Origin: Fimbriimonadaceae bacterium
Lineage (GTDB): Bacteria > Armatimonadota > Fimbriimonadia > Fimbriimonadales > Fimbriimonadaceae
DNA: 64,000 nucleotides
NCBI GenBank assembly: GCA_023957775.1
Contig: JAMLGR010000002.1
Coordinates: 186,001 to 250,000, forward strand
Direction of reading: 5' to 3'
Part shown: piece by piece, positions 40,699 to 49,565 of the stretch
How positions within the stretch are numbered: position 1 is the first letter of the stretch
How the letters are laid out: the number at the start of each line of letters is the position of its first letter
The notes under the pieces: model-generated
What the model was told of the DNA's origin: nothing
The model's database searches: none
The model's input: the letters and a program-made list of their open reading frames with translations, nothing else
Translations under genes and position numbers: made by a program

Positions 40699-41439
40699 TT
40701 ACAGCGTGAGCCCCCCGTCCACCACCAACGTCTGGCCCGTGATGTACGCAGCCTCCCTGGAGGCCAGGAACAGGACGGCAGGCGCGAGGTCTTCAGGCGT
40801 GCCCAACCGTCCCGCCGGAGCGTTCTGAACCACCCGATCCCGCATCTCCTGCGGCAACTCCGAGGTCATGTCGGTCTCGATGAACCCCGGTGCGACCGCA
40901 TTGCACGTGATGCCGCGTCCCCCCAGCTCTTTGGCAATCGATTTGGTGAGGCCGATCAGGCCGGCTTTGCTGGCCGCGTAGTTCGCCTGCCCGGCCCCGC
41001 CGCCCAATCCGATGATGCTCGACACGTTGACGATCCGCCCGTAACGCGCCTTCATCATCGGCCGGGCGGCCGCCTTGGCGCACAGGTAGGCCCCTTTGAG
41101 GTTGACGGCGAGGACCCGGTCCCAATCGTCGTCCAACATCCGAATGAGGAGCGTGTCCCGAGCGATACCCGCGTTGTTCACCAGCACCGACGGGGTGCCA
41201 AGCTTCTCCCCAACGGCCCCAAAAAGCGCTTCGACCGCCCCCGAGTCGCTCACGTCGCAAGCGAATCCTCGGGCGGCGGCTCCCCCCTCGCGCAGCACCT
41301 GGGCCGTCGACTCTGCGCCCTGCTCTGTCGTCGCGACGCACGCCACCTGGGCGCCCGCACGGGCGAACGCCTCGGCGATCGCCCGTCCGATGCCGCGGCT
41401 CGCCCCGGTCACCATCACCACCTGTCCCTCGAAATTCAC
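40699..41439 (-). CDS. fabG: 3-oxoacyl-ACP reductase
   Basis: NADPH-dependent short-chain reductase. The cofactor motif is VMVTGASRGIGRAIAEAFA; NNAG is in VLVNNAGIARD; the catalytic Ser and YxxxK are in NVSSIIGLGGGAGQANYAAS and the following K. GTG 41439 behind GGGAGG gives 246 residues, the normal FabG size, and overlaps fabD by 4 bases. The longer open frame reaching into fabD is not used. Confidence 0.96.
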   Translation of the reverse strand: MNFEGQVVMVTGASRGIGRAIAEAFARAGAQVACVATTEQGAESTAQVLREGGAAARGFACDVSDSGAVEALFGAVGEKLGTPSVLVNNAGIARDTLLIRMLDDDWDRVLAVNLKGAYLCAKAAARPMMKARYGRIVNVSSIIGLGGGAGQANYAASKAGLIGLTKSIAKELGGRGITCNAVAPGFIETDMTSELPQEMRDRVVQNAPAGRLGTPEDLAPAVLFLASREAAYITGQTLVVDGGLTL

Positions 41440-42371
41440 GCGTTTCCTCCCACTTCCGCCACCGTTCGCGCCAGCGACTCGTCGTCGTAGACGGCCCAAC
41501 ACGGCAGCTCGCGATCGATCCTCTTGGCGAGGCCGCAGAGCACCTCGCCGACACCGCACTCCACCATCCGCGACACCCCTGCCTCCCGCAGGGTGCCCAC
41601 CGTCTCGGTCCAACGCACCGGACGTTTCAACTGCTCTTCCAGCAGGCTCGGCCACGTCGCAGGATCCGTCTCCGGCGCCGCCGAGACGTTGGCCACCACC
41701 GTCCTTCCCGCATGGAAGGCGACGTTCCGCAGGGCCACGCCCATCTCTGCCGCCGACTCCTCCATCAAGGGGCTGTGGAAGGCTCCGCTGACATTGAGCG
41801 GAAGCACGCGCTTGGCGCCGGCCTCGGAAGCGGCGATCGACGCCCGTTGGACCGCGCCGACGTCGCCGCTGATCACAAGCTGGCCCGGACAGTTGTCGTT
41901 GGCGACGACGACGACGCCCTCCCCCAACGAGGTCTCGGCGCAAACGCGCTCGAGGGCGTCCCGGTCGAGCCCCAGCACCGCCGCCATCGTCCCCGGCCGC
42001 TGCGTTCCGCTTTGCGCCATCAGCTCTCCGCGACGCTGGACGAGCCGCGCCCCGTCCTCCAACGCAAGGGTCCCCGAAGCCACCAAGGCTGCGTATTCGC
42101 CCACGCTGTGGCCCGCGAAGACCGCATCGACGGGAAGCTTCTCGTGGAACGCCCGCCACGCCGCGACGCCGCACGTGAAGAGCGCGATCTGAGCGTTCTG
42201 CGTGCGGCGAAGAGTCTCCTCGTCGCTCTCGAAGCAGAGACCGCGCACGTCCATCCCGATCGCCTCGCCAACGGCGTCGAACACCGCGCGCGCCGCCGGT
42301 TGGGACGCCTCCAGCTCCCGGCCCATCCCCGGTTTCTGCGACCCTTGGCCAGGAAACACCACTGCAACCAT
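41436..42371 (-). CDS. fabD: Malonyl-CoA:ACP transacylase
   Basis: Loads malonate from CoA onto ACP. FPGQGSQKPGMGRELEAS opens the protein, the nucleophilic serine is in FAGHSVGEYAALVASG near 90, and the catalytic histidine is in NVSGAFHSPLM near 200. 311 residues. ATG 42371 has TAAAGT 7 bases upstream and is the first gene of the fab operon. plsX and fabH, often found ahead of fabD, are not here. Confidence 0.96.
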   Translation of the reverse strand: MVAVVFPGQGSQKPGMGRELEASQPAARAVFDAVGEAIGMDVRGLCFESDEETLRRTQNAQIALFTCGVAAWRAFHEKLPVDAVFAGHSVGEYAALVASGTLALEDGARLVQRRGELMAQSGTQRPGTMAAVLGLDRDALERVCAETSLGEGVVVVANDNCPGQLVISGDVGAVQRASIAASEAGAKRVLPLNVSGAFHSPLMEESAAEMGVALRNVAFHAGRTVVANVSAAPETDPATWPSLLEEQLKRPVRWTETVGTLREAGVSRMVECGVGEVLCGLAKRIDRELPCWAVYDDESLARTVAEVGGNA

Positions 42372-42378
42372 GGGCAAC

Positions 42379-42384
42379 ACTTTA
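42379..42384 (-). promoter_or_regulatory. -10 box of the fab operon, leaderless type
   Basis: TAAAGT on the minus strand, 7 bases before the fabD ATG. Confidence 0.55.
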
Positions 42385-42458
42385 CTGGGTCCGGCACGCC
42401 CAAGGCGATTCTTCGGGAACCGGTTGACGGGATCGCCCCTTGCACGAGATAGGGAACG

Positions 42459-42701
42459 ATGGACGCGAACGCTTGGACGTGCAAGGAGGCCTTTGCCCGG
42501 CTGGAGGGCTACCTCGACCGGGAACTGTCGCCGGACGAGCTGGCCCAAGTGCGCAAGCACCTTGAGCTCTGCGAAGTGTGCGCGAAGGTGTTCGCGTTCG
42601 AGGCCGCGCTGCTCGCGACGATCAAAACCCGCATTCGCGGACTGAACGCACCCCCCGGACTACGCGATCGGGTGCGGAACGCCCTCCGCCAAACCAACTA
42701 G
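42459..42701 (+). CDS. Anti-sigma-factor-like zinc-finger protein
   Basis: An 80-residue soluble protein built around the zinc-anti-sigma pattern: Cys in TCKEAFARLEGYLDRELSPD, then His and CxxC in VRKHLELCEVCAKVF. This ZAS/zf-HC2 fold often binds an ECF sigma factor. No membrane segment follows and no sigma factor gene is next to it, so it is an orphan here. It is divergent from fabD and has a 12-base C run after the stop. Confidence 0.75.
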   Translation: MDANAWTCKEAFARLEGYLDRELSPDELAQVRKHLELCEVCAKVFAFEAALLATIKTRIRGLNAPPGLRDRVRNALRQTN

Positions 42702-42707
42702 AGCCCT

Positions 42708-42748
42708 CCCCCCCCCCCCACAAACCACAAACCACCAACCACAAACCA
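42708..42748. repeat. C12 tract and heptamer repeat CAAACCA
   Basis: Twelve C (42708-42719) are followed by CAAACCA, CAAACCA, CCAACCA and CAAACCA. It is the reverse complement of the GTGGTTT array at 19.3 kb. It lies between convergent genes and abuts the stop codon of the MFS gene. Confidence 0.85.
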
Positions 42749-43990
42749 CTATGCCGTCCGTGGAATCAACGAGGAGCGGAACGGCTGGTGGAGCAGGCCG
42801 ACGAGCGCCACGACCCCCATGCCGAAGCCCATCGCCAGGAAGGCGTTCACAATGCCCGCCGACTCGACGAGCAACCCGCCCGCGGCCATCCCGATCGGCA
42901 TCACCCCCACGCTCAGCGTCGAGAGGACGCTGTTCACACGACCGAGAAACCCGCTTGGCACCGTCGCCTGCAGATAGACCGCCACGGGAATCTGGGCGAA
43001 CGGTATGGCCAGTCCGGCGGCGAGGTTCATCGCCACAAACCCGGGCACCGTCCGGACGAACGCCATCCCGGCCACGGCGAGACCGACGAACAGCGTTCCG
43101 AACACGTATCCCAAGCCCGGCCTGCGAACGTCCAACCGCCCTACGGCCATGCTCCCGAGGATCATGCCGAGGAAGAACGAGAACTCGAACCACGCGAGCG
43201 TCTGGGGCAACCCGCCGAACCACTCCTGGTTGGAGTGCACGTACACCACGAAGAACGGCGACACCATGAGGCTCATCGCGACGCTGAGACCCAGCAACGC
43301 AAGCAGGACGCTCCGCGAGCGAAGGAACCTCAGGCCCTCCAAGAAGTCGGCCCAAGGGTGCGTGGCGGCCCCTTCCGTCGCATCGGGCCTCAGGGCGGGC
43401 AACCGCCGCACGTAGGCGGCCGAGATCAGAAACGAGCACGCGTTGAGTAGCACGGCGGTCGCGAAGAAGTAGCGCTCGAAGAGCGCAAAGAACACCCCCA
43501 AAAGCGATCCCGAGATCGCAAGCCCGATCAGCGGCATCATGTTCTGTGTGGTGGCGCTGAGCGCGTTGGCCTCCATCAGCCGGTCCTTCGGGACCAGCGA
43601 CGGAATCGCGGCGTTCTTGGAGGGAAGGAAGATCGCCCGCAGGCACGAGAGCAGAAACGGCACGGCCAGCAGCGTCCACGTAGGCGGACTCGGCCACAAA
43701 CATACGACGCCGGCGAACAGCAGCAGCACCGCGCCGCTCGAGACGTCGGAAAGGACCATGAGGCGCTTGCGGTCGATGCGATCGGCGAGCACGCCGGCGA
43801 TCGGGCCGAGCAGGAGAAACGGCAGCGCGGCGGCGGCATCCACGTAGCCCACCATCGGCGTCGAGCCGGTGAGGCGCTTCACCATGAACATGAAGATCAC
43901 GAAGTAAAGCGAGTCACCGACCTGCGAGATCGCCTGGCCGAGCCAAAGGTCGCGGAACGCACGGATACGGAGGATGTCGAGACGTGGCAT
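42749..43990 (-). CDS. MFS transporter, EntS-like
   Basis: A 413-residue, twelve-helix transporter. The start RIRAFRDLWLGQAISQVGDS and the loop LLGPIAGVLADRIDRKRLMV are typical of the MFS_3/EntS group of exporters. The charged loop between halves includes LRPDATEGAATHPWADFLEG. The substrate is unknown. It is transcribed away from the saccharopine-dehydrogenase-like gene and toward the anti-sigma-like gene. Confidence 0.85.
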   Translation of the reverse strand: MPRLDILRIRAFRDLWLGQAISQVGDSLYFVIFMFMVKRLTGSTPMVGYVDAAAALPFLLLGPIAGVLADRIDRKRLMVLSDVSSGAVLLLFAGVVCLWPSPPTWTLLAVPFLLSCLRAIFLPSKNAAIPSLVPKDRLMEANALSATTQNMMPLIGLAISGSLLGVFFALFERYFFATAVLLNACSFLISAAYVRRLPALRPDATEGAATHPWADFLEGLRFLRSRSVLLALLGLSVAMSLMVSPFFVVYVHSNQEWFGGLPQTLAWFEFSFFLGMILGSMAVGRLDVRRPGLGYVFGTLFVGLAVAGMAFVRTVPGFVAMNLAAGLAIPFAQIPVAVYLQATVPSGFLGRVNSVLSTLSVGVMPIGMAAGGLLVESAGIVNAFLAMGFGMGVVALVGLLHQPFRSSLIPRTA

Positions 43991-44125
43991 GGGGATCTTC
44001 CAAGGGTCGCGGCTCCGACAGGTCGGAGCGGACTTCGAGTCGCGGTGAGTTCGGATCCCGGGGGATGCGAAACCCGCGGGAAGAATCAGTCTCGGCGCAT
44101 GATTCGCGAATTATACCAAGGGGAC

Positions 44126-44160
44126 GGGAATCGGGAATCGGGAATCGGGAATCGGGAATC
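44126..44160. repeat. Heptamer short tandem repeat GGGAATC x5
   Basis: Five exact copies lie in the 243-base spacer between the divergent MFS and dehydrogenase genes, between the MFS start and the TATCCT box. Confidence 0.9.
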
Positions 44161-44221
44161 GAGGGGGGGTGTCCTCACTTCCAACGGCGCACCCAAGCCT
44201 TTCCGGACCTCCTCCAAAAGG

Positions 44222-44227
44222 TATCCT
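44222..44227 (+). promoter_or_regulatory. -10 box of the dehydrogenase gene, leaderless type
   Basis: TATCCT lies 6 bases before ATG 44234, which is in frame with the enzyme. If the rule seen elsewhere holds, this sets the start. Confidence 0.5.
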
Positions 44228-44233
44228 GTGGAC

Positions 44234-45436
44234 ATGCGCCCCTCCCTTTTGGAAGGGCCGTTTGTGTGTTGCGCCATGAAAAAGACCTATGCCGTTTTGG
44301 GTGCCGGAATGCAGGGCACCGCCGCCGCCTACGACCTCGCCAAGTTCGCCGATGCCGAACGCATCCTGCTCGGAGACGCCTGCCTGGAGATCGCCCAACG
44401 CAGCGCCCACCGCGTGAATGGGCTGTCGGGCCCCGACCTGTGCGTCCCGGCGCAGGTGGACGCGCTCGATCCGGAGGCGCTCGGCGAGTTTCTGCGCGGC
44501 GTCGACGTGGTGCTGAGCTGCGTGCCGTACTGGATGCACCCGCGCATCGCCAAGGTCGCCATCCATCACGAGGTCTCGATGGTGGACCTGGGCGGCAACA
44601 CCGACATCACCTTGGAGACCCTGGAGATGGACGGCGCGGCCCAGTCGGCAGGCGTCACCGTGGTGCCCGACACGGGGCTCGCGCCCGGGCTCGTGAACAG
44701 CCTCGGGCTCTACTGCATCGAGCACCTGGACGAGGTCGAAAGCGTGAAGATGTACTGCGGCGTGCTTCCGCAGCACCCCAAGCCGCCGTTCAACTACAAA
44801 CTCACCTTCAACGTCGAGGGGCTCGTCACGGAGTACGACTACGAGGCCGTGGTGGTGAGAGACCACCAGATCGCCAAAGTCGACACTCTCTCGGAACTGG
44901 AGACCCTGGAGATCGAGCAGCTCGGCACCATGGAGGCGTTCACGACGTCCGGAGGGACGAGCACCGCGCCCTACACCTTGAAGGACAAGGTCAAGAACTA
45001 CGAGTACAAGACCATCCGCTTCCCCGGCCACTGCGAGAAGATGCGCCTCTACAAGGATTTCGGCCTCTGGCGCGAGGAGAAGATCGAGGTCAAAGGCTGC
45101 AAGGTCGCGCCGAAGGACGTGTTCTGCGCCGTGTTCGGCCCCGAACTCGACAAGTTCGTGGACGACGACCAGTGCGCGGTGCGCGCCGTCGGTGTCGGGA
45201 AGAAGGACGGCCAGGAACGTCGCCTCCAGATCGACATCTTCGACAAGCAGGACCACGCGACCGGCTTCACCAGCATGGAGCGGCTCACGGGTTTCTCGAT
45301 GTCGATCTATGCGATCGACATCGCGCACGGCAAGATGCCCTCAGGCTGCCTTCGGTACGAGAACGCGATGACCGGCGCCCGCTTCGTGAAGGAGATCCAG
45401 CGCCGCGGGGTGGAATTGAAGTTCAAGGGGTTCTAG
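44234..45436 (+). CDS. Saccharopine dehydrogenase-family oxidoreductase (possibly lysine 6-dehydrogenase)
   Basis: The Rossmann motif KKTYAVLGAGMQGTAAAYDL is followed by VDVVLSCVPYWMHPRIAKVA and VVPDTGLAPGLVNSLGLYC, the saccharopine-dehydrogenase pattern. From ATG 44276 the protein has 386 residues, close to the NAD-dependent lysine 6-dehydrogenase of Geobacillus; from ATG 44234, preferred because of the TATCCT box, it has 14 more. Lysine 6-dehydrogenase makes aminoadipate semialdehyde, but other substrates cannot be excluded. It lies 18 bases ahead of lepA. Confidence 0.8.
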   Translation: MRPSLLEGPFVCCAMKKTYAVLGAGMQGTAAAYDLAKFADAERILLGDACLEIAQRSAHRVNGLSGPDLCVPAQVDALDPEALGEFLRGVDVVLSCVPYWMHPRIAKVAIHHEVSMVDLGGNTDITLETLEMDGAAQSAGVTVVPDTGLAPGLVNSLGLYCIEHLDEVESVKMYCGVLPQHPKPPFNYKLTFNVEGLVTEYDYEAVVVRDHQIAKVDTLSELETLEIEQLGTMEAFTTSGGTSTAPYTLKDKVKNYEYKTIRFPGHCEKMRLYKDFGLWREEKIEVKGCKVAPKDVFCAVFGPELDKFVDDDQCAVRAVGVGKKDGQERRLQIDIFDKQDHATGFTSMERLTGFSMSIYAIDIAHGKMPSGCLRYENAMTGARFVKEIQRRGVELKFKGF

Positions 45437-45454
45437 CGCGGCGCAGTGTCTCCC

Positions 45455-47251
45455 ATGGACCAGGCGCACATCCGCAATTTCTGCATCATCGCGCACATCG
45501 ACCACGGTAAGTCCACACTTGCCGACCGGTTGATCGAGCGCTGCGGAGCCGTGCGCGGGACCGCCCGCGAGCAGATGCTCGACACGATGGACATCGAGCG
45601 CGAGCGCGGCATCACGATCAAGATGACCGCGGTGCGCCTCAACTACAAGGCGCGAGACGGGCAGGAGTATCAGCTCAACCTGATCGACACGCCGGGCCAC
45701 GTGGATTTCACCTACGAGGTGTCGCGCAGCCTCTTCGCGTGCGAAGGCGCGCTGCTCGTGGTGGATGCGAGCCAGGGCGTCGAAGCCCAGACCATCGCCA
45801 ACGCCTCGATGGCCATGAACCAGAACCTCGAGATCGTGCCGGTGATCAACAAAATCGACCTGCCGCACGCGGACGTCGAGCGAGCGCGCGAGGAGATCGA
45901 GCACGCCGTTGCGATCGATGCGAGCGACGCGGTGCTCGCCTCCGCCAAGACCGGGGTCGGCATCGACGAGATTCTCGAAGCGGTGGTGCACCGCATTCCC
46001 CATCCCCGTGGCGACGCCTCGAAACCCCTGCGGGCGCTGATCTTCGATTCGCATTTCGACTCCTACCAGGGGGCCGTTGCGTACGTGCGGGTGGTGGACG
46101 GTTCGATTAAGCCCAACGACAAGATCAAGATGATGGCGACCGGCAACCGGTTCGAGGTCGACTACGTCGGGGTGTTTCGGCCCGCGCTCGATCGGACCCA
46201 GTCGCTCGAAGCCGGCGAGGTCGGCTTCGTCACGGCCGCGATGAAGACCATCGGCGACGCGGCCGTGGGCGACACGATCACCAGCGCAGCGCACCCCGCC
46301 GACGCGCCGCTGCCCGGATACCGGAAGGCCAAGCCGATGGTGTTCTGCGGCCTCTACCCCTCCGACTCCGACCAGTACGCCGACCTGCGCGACGCGATCG
46401 AGAAGCTGAAGCTGAACGACGCGTCGCTCGACTTCGAGCCTGAGACGTCGGCAGCCCTGGGTTTCGGGTTCCGATGCGGATTCCTCGGCCTGCTGCACAT
46501 GGAGATCGCGCGCGAGCGACTGGAGCGGGAATTCGACCTCGACCTCATCCTCACCGCGCCCAGCGTGGACTACATCGTGCACCGCTCGAACGGCGCGGTC
46601 GAGCACATCTCGAACCCCAGCGCCATGCCGCAGCCCCACGAGACTCAGTTCATCGAAGAACCCGCAGTGGACGCCACGGTCATGGTCCCCCAGGAGTTTG
46701 TGGGCGCGGTGATGACGCTCTGCCAGGAGCGGCGCGGCGTGTACGTGAAGAGCGAGTACCCCAGCCCGAGCCGCGTGATCCTCTACTACAAGCTCCCTCT
46801 CGCCGAGATCCTGCTGGACTTCTTCGACAAGCTCAAGTCCAGCACCAAGGGCTACGCGTCGTTCGACTACGAACTCGCCGAGTACATGCGCGCCGATCTC
46901 GTGAAGGTCGACATCCTGCTCAACGGGGACATCGTAGACGCCCTGTCCTTCGTCGTGAACAAGCAATTCGCGTACACGCGCGGAAAGGCGATCGTCGAGC
47001 AGCTCCGCAAGGTCGTTCCGCGCCAACAGTACGAGGTGCGCATCCAAGCCGCGCTCGGGGCCAAGGTCATCGCCGCGGATACGGTGAAGCCCTACCGCAA
47101 GAACGTGATCGCCAAGTGCTACGGCGGGGACATCACGCGCAAGCGGAAGCTCCTCGAAAAGCAAAAGGAAGGCAAGAAGCGGATGAAGAACATCGGAAGC
47201 ATCGAGTTGCCCCAAGAAGCGTTCCTAAGCGTGCTCAAGGTCGCCGAGTAG
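45455..47251 (+). CDS. lepA: Elongation factor 4 (ribosomal back-translocase)
   Basis: A 598-residue translational GTPase. G motifs: [40 protein letters not shown] and the SAKTG-type [12 protein letters not shown]. The C-terminal region [20 protein letters not shown] and the tail [20 protein letters not shown] are specific to LepA. ATG 45455 gives [20 protein letters not shown]; ahead of it only a weak ribosome site is visible. Confidence 0.97.
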   Translation: MDQAHIRNFCIIAHIDHGKSTLADRLIERCGAVRGTAREQMLDTMDIERERGITIKMTAVRLNYKARDGQEYQLNLIDTPGHVDFTYEVSRSLFACEGALLVVDASQGVEAQTIANASMAMNQNLEIVPVINKIDLPHADVERAREEIEHAVAIDASDAVLASAKTGVGIDEILEAVVHRIPHPRGDASKPLRALIFDSHFDSYQGAVAYVRVVDGSIKPNDKIKMMATGNRFEVDYVGVFRPALDRTQSLEAGEVGFVTAAMKTIGDAAVGDTITSAAHPADAPLPGYRKAKPMVFCGLYPSDSDQYADLRDAIEKLKLNDASLDFEPETSAALGFGFRCGFLGLLHMEIARERLEREFDLDLILTAPSVDYIVHRSNGAVEHISNPSAMPQPHETQFIEEPAVDATVMVPQEFVGAVMTLCQERRGVYVKSEYPSPSRVILYYKLPLAEILLDFFDKLKSSTKGYASFDYELAEYMRADLVKVDILLNGDIVDALSFVVNKQFAYTRGKAIVEQLRKVVPRQQYEVRIQAALGAKVIAADTVKPYRKNVIAKCYGGDITRKRKLLEKQKEGKKRMKNIGSIELPQEAFLSVLKVAE

Positions 47252-47335
47252 CCCGCTCGCCCCTGTATAATGGGATCGGAATCCCGGTAAATCACACGAT
47301 CCGGCAACAATGCCGGGGCGAGAGAGGGCTCCGTA

Positions 47336-47344
47336 GCGTACACT
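47336..47344 (+). promoter_or_regulatory. GCGTACACT box, first PEP-CTERM gene
   Basis: This 9-base string lies 57 bases before the start of the first PEP-CTERM gene. The identical string lies 59 bases before the start of the second. TACACT could be the -10. A separate TATAAT at 47266-47271 may also be used. Confidence 0.5.
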
Positions 47345-47401
47345 AGGGATTCAGGTACCTCGTGGGGCTTGATGTTTGAAAAGGAAGAGGACAGAACACC
47401 A

Positions 47402-48250
47402 ATGAAGCGACTTACAACTCTGGCAATAGCGGCAACCATGGCATCGTTCGCCGGCGCCCAAATCAACTCGTTCACGCTGACCCATGGAACTTCGACGTAC
47501 AGCGAGGCGAACCTGATCGGCGCAGGCACGCGGGCCGATGGCGGCTCGGTCGATTATCGAACGAAGAGCGGCGGACCGAACAACATGTTCCAGAACTGGT
47601 GGTGGTTCAACACCCAGTACACCGGTCGCGAGTTCGCCCTTGGCAACCAAGTCGCTGGTTCGTCTTCGGGCAACCAGGCGCGCGTGGTGTATGTGGAGAA
47701 CGGCGGGCCCAACCAGCCGGGCGCGTTGCTCTTCGACATCAACTACACGCTTACTCAACTCACCAGCAGCAAGGCCATGGTGCAGATCGGGTGGAAGATC
47801 CACAACCTCTCCCAAGAGAGCCTTCGGGTCAGCTTCTTCAGCTACTCCGATTTCGATTTGAACGGCACTTCTGGCGACGATTCGGGCACGTTCATTGCAC
47901 CCAACCAGTTCGGCGTCGTCGACGGCAACCCGCTTGCGAGCGCGACGCTTCTCGCCAGCACCACCTCGCTCTTGGCATGGGAGCAGGGAGCCTATCCCGG
48001 GACGCTTGCGAAGCTCACCGACGGCGTGCAGGACAACCTGTCCAACACCGCGGGCAACTTCGGCCCCGGAGACTGGTCCGGCGGATTCGAGTGGCAGTTC
48101 ACGTTGGGAGCCAACGGTACGGAGAACGGGGGCGACCAGATGGTCGGATCGCTTCTCAAGATCGTGGACAATCCCGTTCCGGAGCCCATGACGCTGCTGG
48201 CGTTGGCCGCCGGTCTGGGTGGTCTCGCCGCACGACGTCGACGGCGCTGA
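47402..48250 (+). CDS. PEP-CTERM sorting-domain protein 1
   Basis: A 282-residue exported protein. Signal peptide KRLTTLAIAATMASFAGAQ. The body contains GGPNNMFQNWWWFNTQYTGR and VQIGWKIHNLSQESLRVSFF, a beta-rich domain with no family I recognise. It ends VPEPMTLLALAAGLGGLAAR and a run of Arg: the PEP motif, a hydrophobic helix and a basic tail, the signal for exosortase processing and delivery to the cell surface or matrix. It is about 45-50% identical by eye to the next gene. No exosortase gene is in the window. Confidence 0.88.
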   Translation: MKRLTTLAIAATMASFAGAQINSFTLTHGTSTYSEANLIGAGTRADGGSVDYRTKSGGPNNMFQNWWWFNTQYTGREFALGNQVAGSSSGNQARVVYVENGGPNQPGALLFDINYTLTQLTSSKAMVQIGWKIHNLSQESLRVSFFSYSDFDLNGTSGDDSGTFIAPNQFGVVDGNPLASATLLASTTSLLAWEQGAYPGTLAKLTDGVQDNLSNTAGNFGPGDWSGGFEWQFTLGANGTENGGDQMVGSLLKIVDNPVPEPMTLLALAAGLGGLAARRRRR

Positions 48251-48350
48251 TCTTTTGTCGAGGCGAACCGGGCAAACAGGCAAAGTTACGGGGATTGTTC
48301 GGAACCCCGTACCTTTGCCACCGCTCGATTCGAGCAAGCGCGCGGAAATT

Positions 48351-48359
48351 GCGTACACT
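48351..48359 (+). promoter_or_regulatory. GCGTACACT box, second PEP-CTERM gene
   Basis: Identical to the box before the first paralogue and at nearly the same distance. A GGAAGGAAGAGA ribosome site precedes ATG 48419. Confidence 0.5.
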
Positions 48360-48418
48360 GTGAGTGCATCGTCCTGCTGGGACGCGGCGTTATTTGGGAG
48401 ACTAGGAAGGAAGAGAAC

Positions 48419-49267
48419 ATGCGACATTCATCGATTGGCATTGGCATTGGCCTGATGGCCCTCGTCGGCATCGCGTCGGCGCAGACGATCAGCGACTTCA
48501 CCCTCACGAGCGGGACCGCGAGCTATTCCGAAAGGAACCTGCAGGGCCCGAACAACGGCACCGATCTCGGCCTCGCCGACTTCTCGATCGGTGGCGCCCC
48601 GGACAACATGTTCCAGAACTGGTGGTGGTATCACACGGCCACCACGGCGCGCGAAGCGGGCCTGGGCGAGCAGACGTTCGGCGTGTCCAACGGCAACTCG
48701 GCGCGACTCGTCTACGTGCAGAACGGCGGCCCGAACCTTCCGGACACCCTTCAGTTCGACCTGGAGTACACGCTCACCCAACTCACCAGCCAGAGCGCTG
48801 CCGTCCAAATCGTCTGGAAAGTGCACAATCTGGCCAACGTCGCTCAGGAGATGAGCTTCTTCTCCTACGCGGACTTCGACGTTGCGGGATCGGCGAGCGG
48901 CGATACGGGCACGTTTACGGCCCCGAACCAGTTCACGATCGACGACAGCGGCTACAGCGCCTCCTACATCGCCAGCAGCACGGGTCTCGTCGGCGCGGAG
49001 CAGGGTGCCTACGCGAGTATTCTCGGCCGCCTCACCGACTCGGACCAGGACACCTTGATCAACGGTCCCGGCAGCTTCGGCCCCGGCGACTGGACCGGCG
49101 GCTTCCAGTGGGACTTCACGCTCGCTGCGAACGGAACGCCCAACGGCGCCGACCAGTTTGTCGGCACCGTGGTCAAGGTCATCAACACGCCGGTTCCAGA
49201 GCCCGCGTCGATGATCGCCCTGGCGCTTGGTGCTTCCGGCATCCTCGCCCGACGACGCAAGCGCTAA
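48419..49267 (+). CDS. PEP-CTERM sorting-domain protein 2
   Basis: A tandem paralogue, also 282 residues. Signal peptide ending GIASAQ. It shares PDNMFQNWWWYHTATTAREA, AVQIVWKVHNLANVAQEMSF and GPGDWTGGFQWDFTL with the first copy. It ends VPEPASMIALALGASGILAR and basic residues, the PEP-CTERM signal. Both genes are monocistronic by the look of their promoters, and a strong terminator follows this one. Confidence 0.88.
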   Translation: MRHSSIGIGIGLMALVGIASAQTISDFTLTSGTASYSERNLQGPNNGTDLGLADFSIGGAPDNMFQNWWWYHTATTAREAGLGEQTFGVSNGNSARLVYVQNGGPNLPDTLQFDLEYTLTQLTSQSAAVQIVWKVHNLANVAQEMSFFSYADFDVAGSASGDTGTFTAPNQFTIDDSGYSASYIASSTGLVGAEQGAYASILGRLTDSDQDTLINGPGSFGPGDWTGGFQWDFTLAANGTPNGADQFVGTVVKVINTPVPEPASMIALALGASGILARRRKR

Positions 49268-49291
49268 GACCCCTCGCAGGGTTCTCTCAGG

Positions 49292-49321
49292 CCCCTTCAA
49301 GTTCGCTTGAAGGGGTCTTTT
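49292..49321 (+). terminator. Intrinsic terminator after the PEP-CTERM pair
   Basis: A perfect 10 bp stem CCCCTTCAAG-TTCG-CTTGAAGGGG followed by TCTTTT. Confidence 0.95.
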
Positions 49322-49363
49322 GGCGTTGGCACGACGCGGTTTTGGGAAATCTCTCGTAGGATA

Positions 49364-49391
49364 GGAGTGACCCTCCTGGTCCGGTCACTCC
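49364..49391 (+). promoter_or_regulatory. Long hairpin upstream of the phosphodiester glycosidase gene
   Basis: GGAGTGACC and GGTCACTCC form a perfect 9 bp stem with a 10-base loop. TAGGAT lies directly before it and could be a -10, so the hairpin would be at the very 5' end of a ~200-base leader. The rest of 49322-49565 shows no gene. I do not recognise a riboswitch class. Confidence 0.4.
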
Positions 49392-49565
49392 ACCCAGGCA
49401 TCCTTGCCGATGCGGCCCGGCGGCTTTTGTTCCGATCATTGGAACAGCGTCGAGGGGCCAAACGGCACGCCTCTTGCCGCCAGCGCAGGATGCGGGCGTT
49501 CGCGCGCGCCGTTGGCGCACGCGATTGCTCGGAGACGTGACTTCCAAGGGGTCCGGAAACCAATC

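Noticed and set aside
48427-48460. Tandem repeat in the signal sequence of the second PEP-CTERM gene (GGCATT units)
   Set aside because: It is a 6-base run within coding sequence for Gly-Ile residues and is not of the heptamer family.
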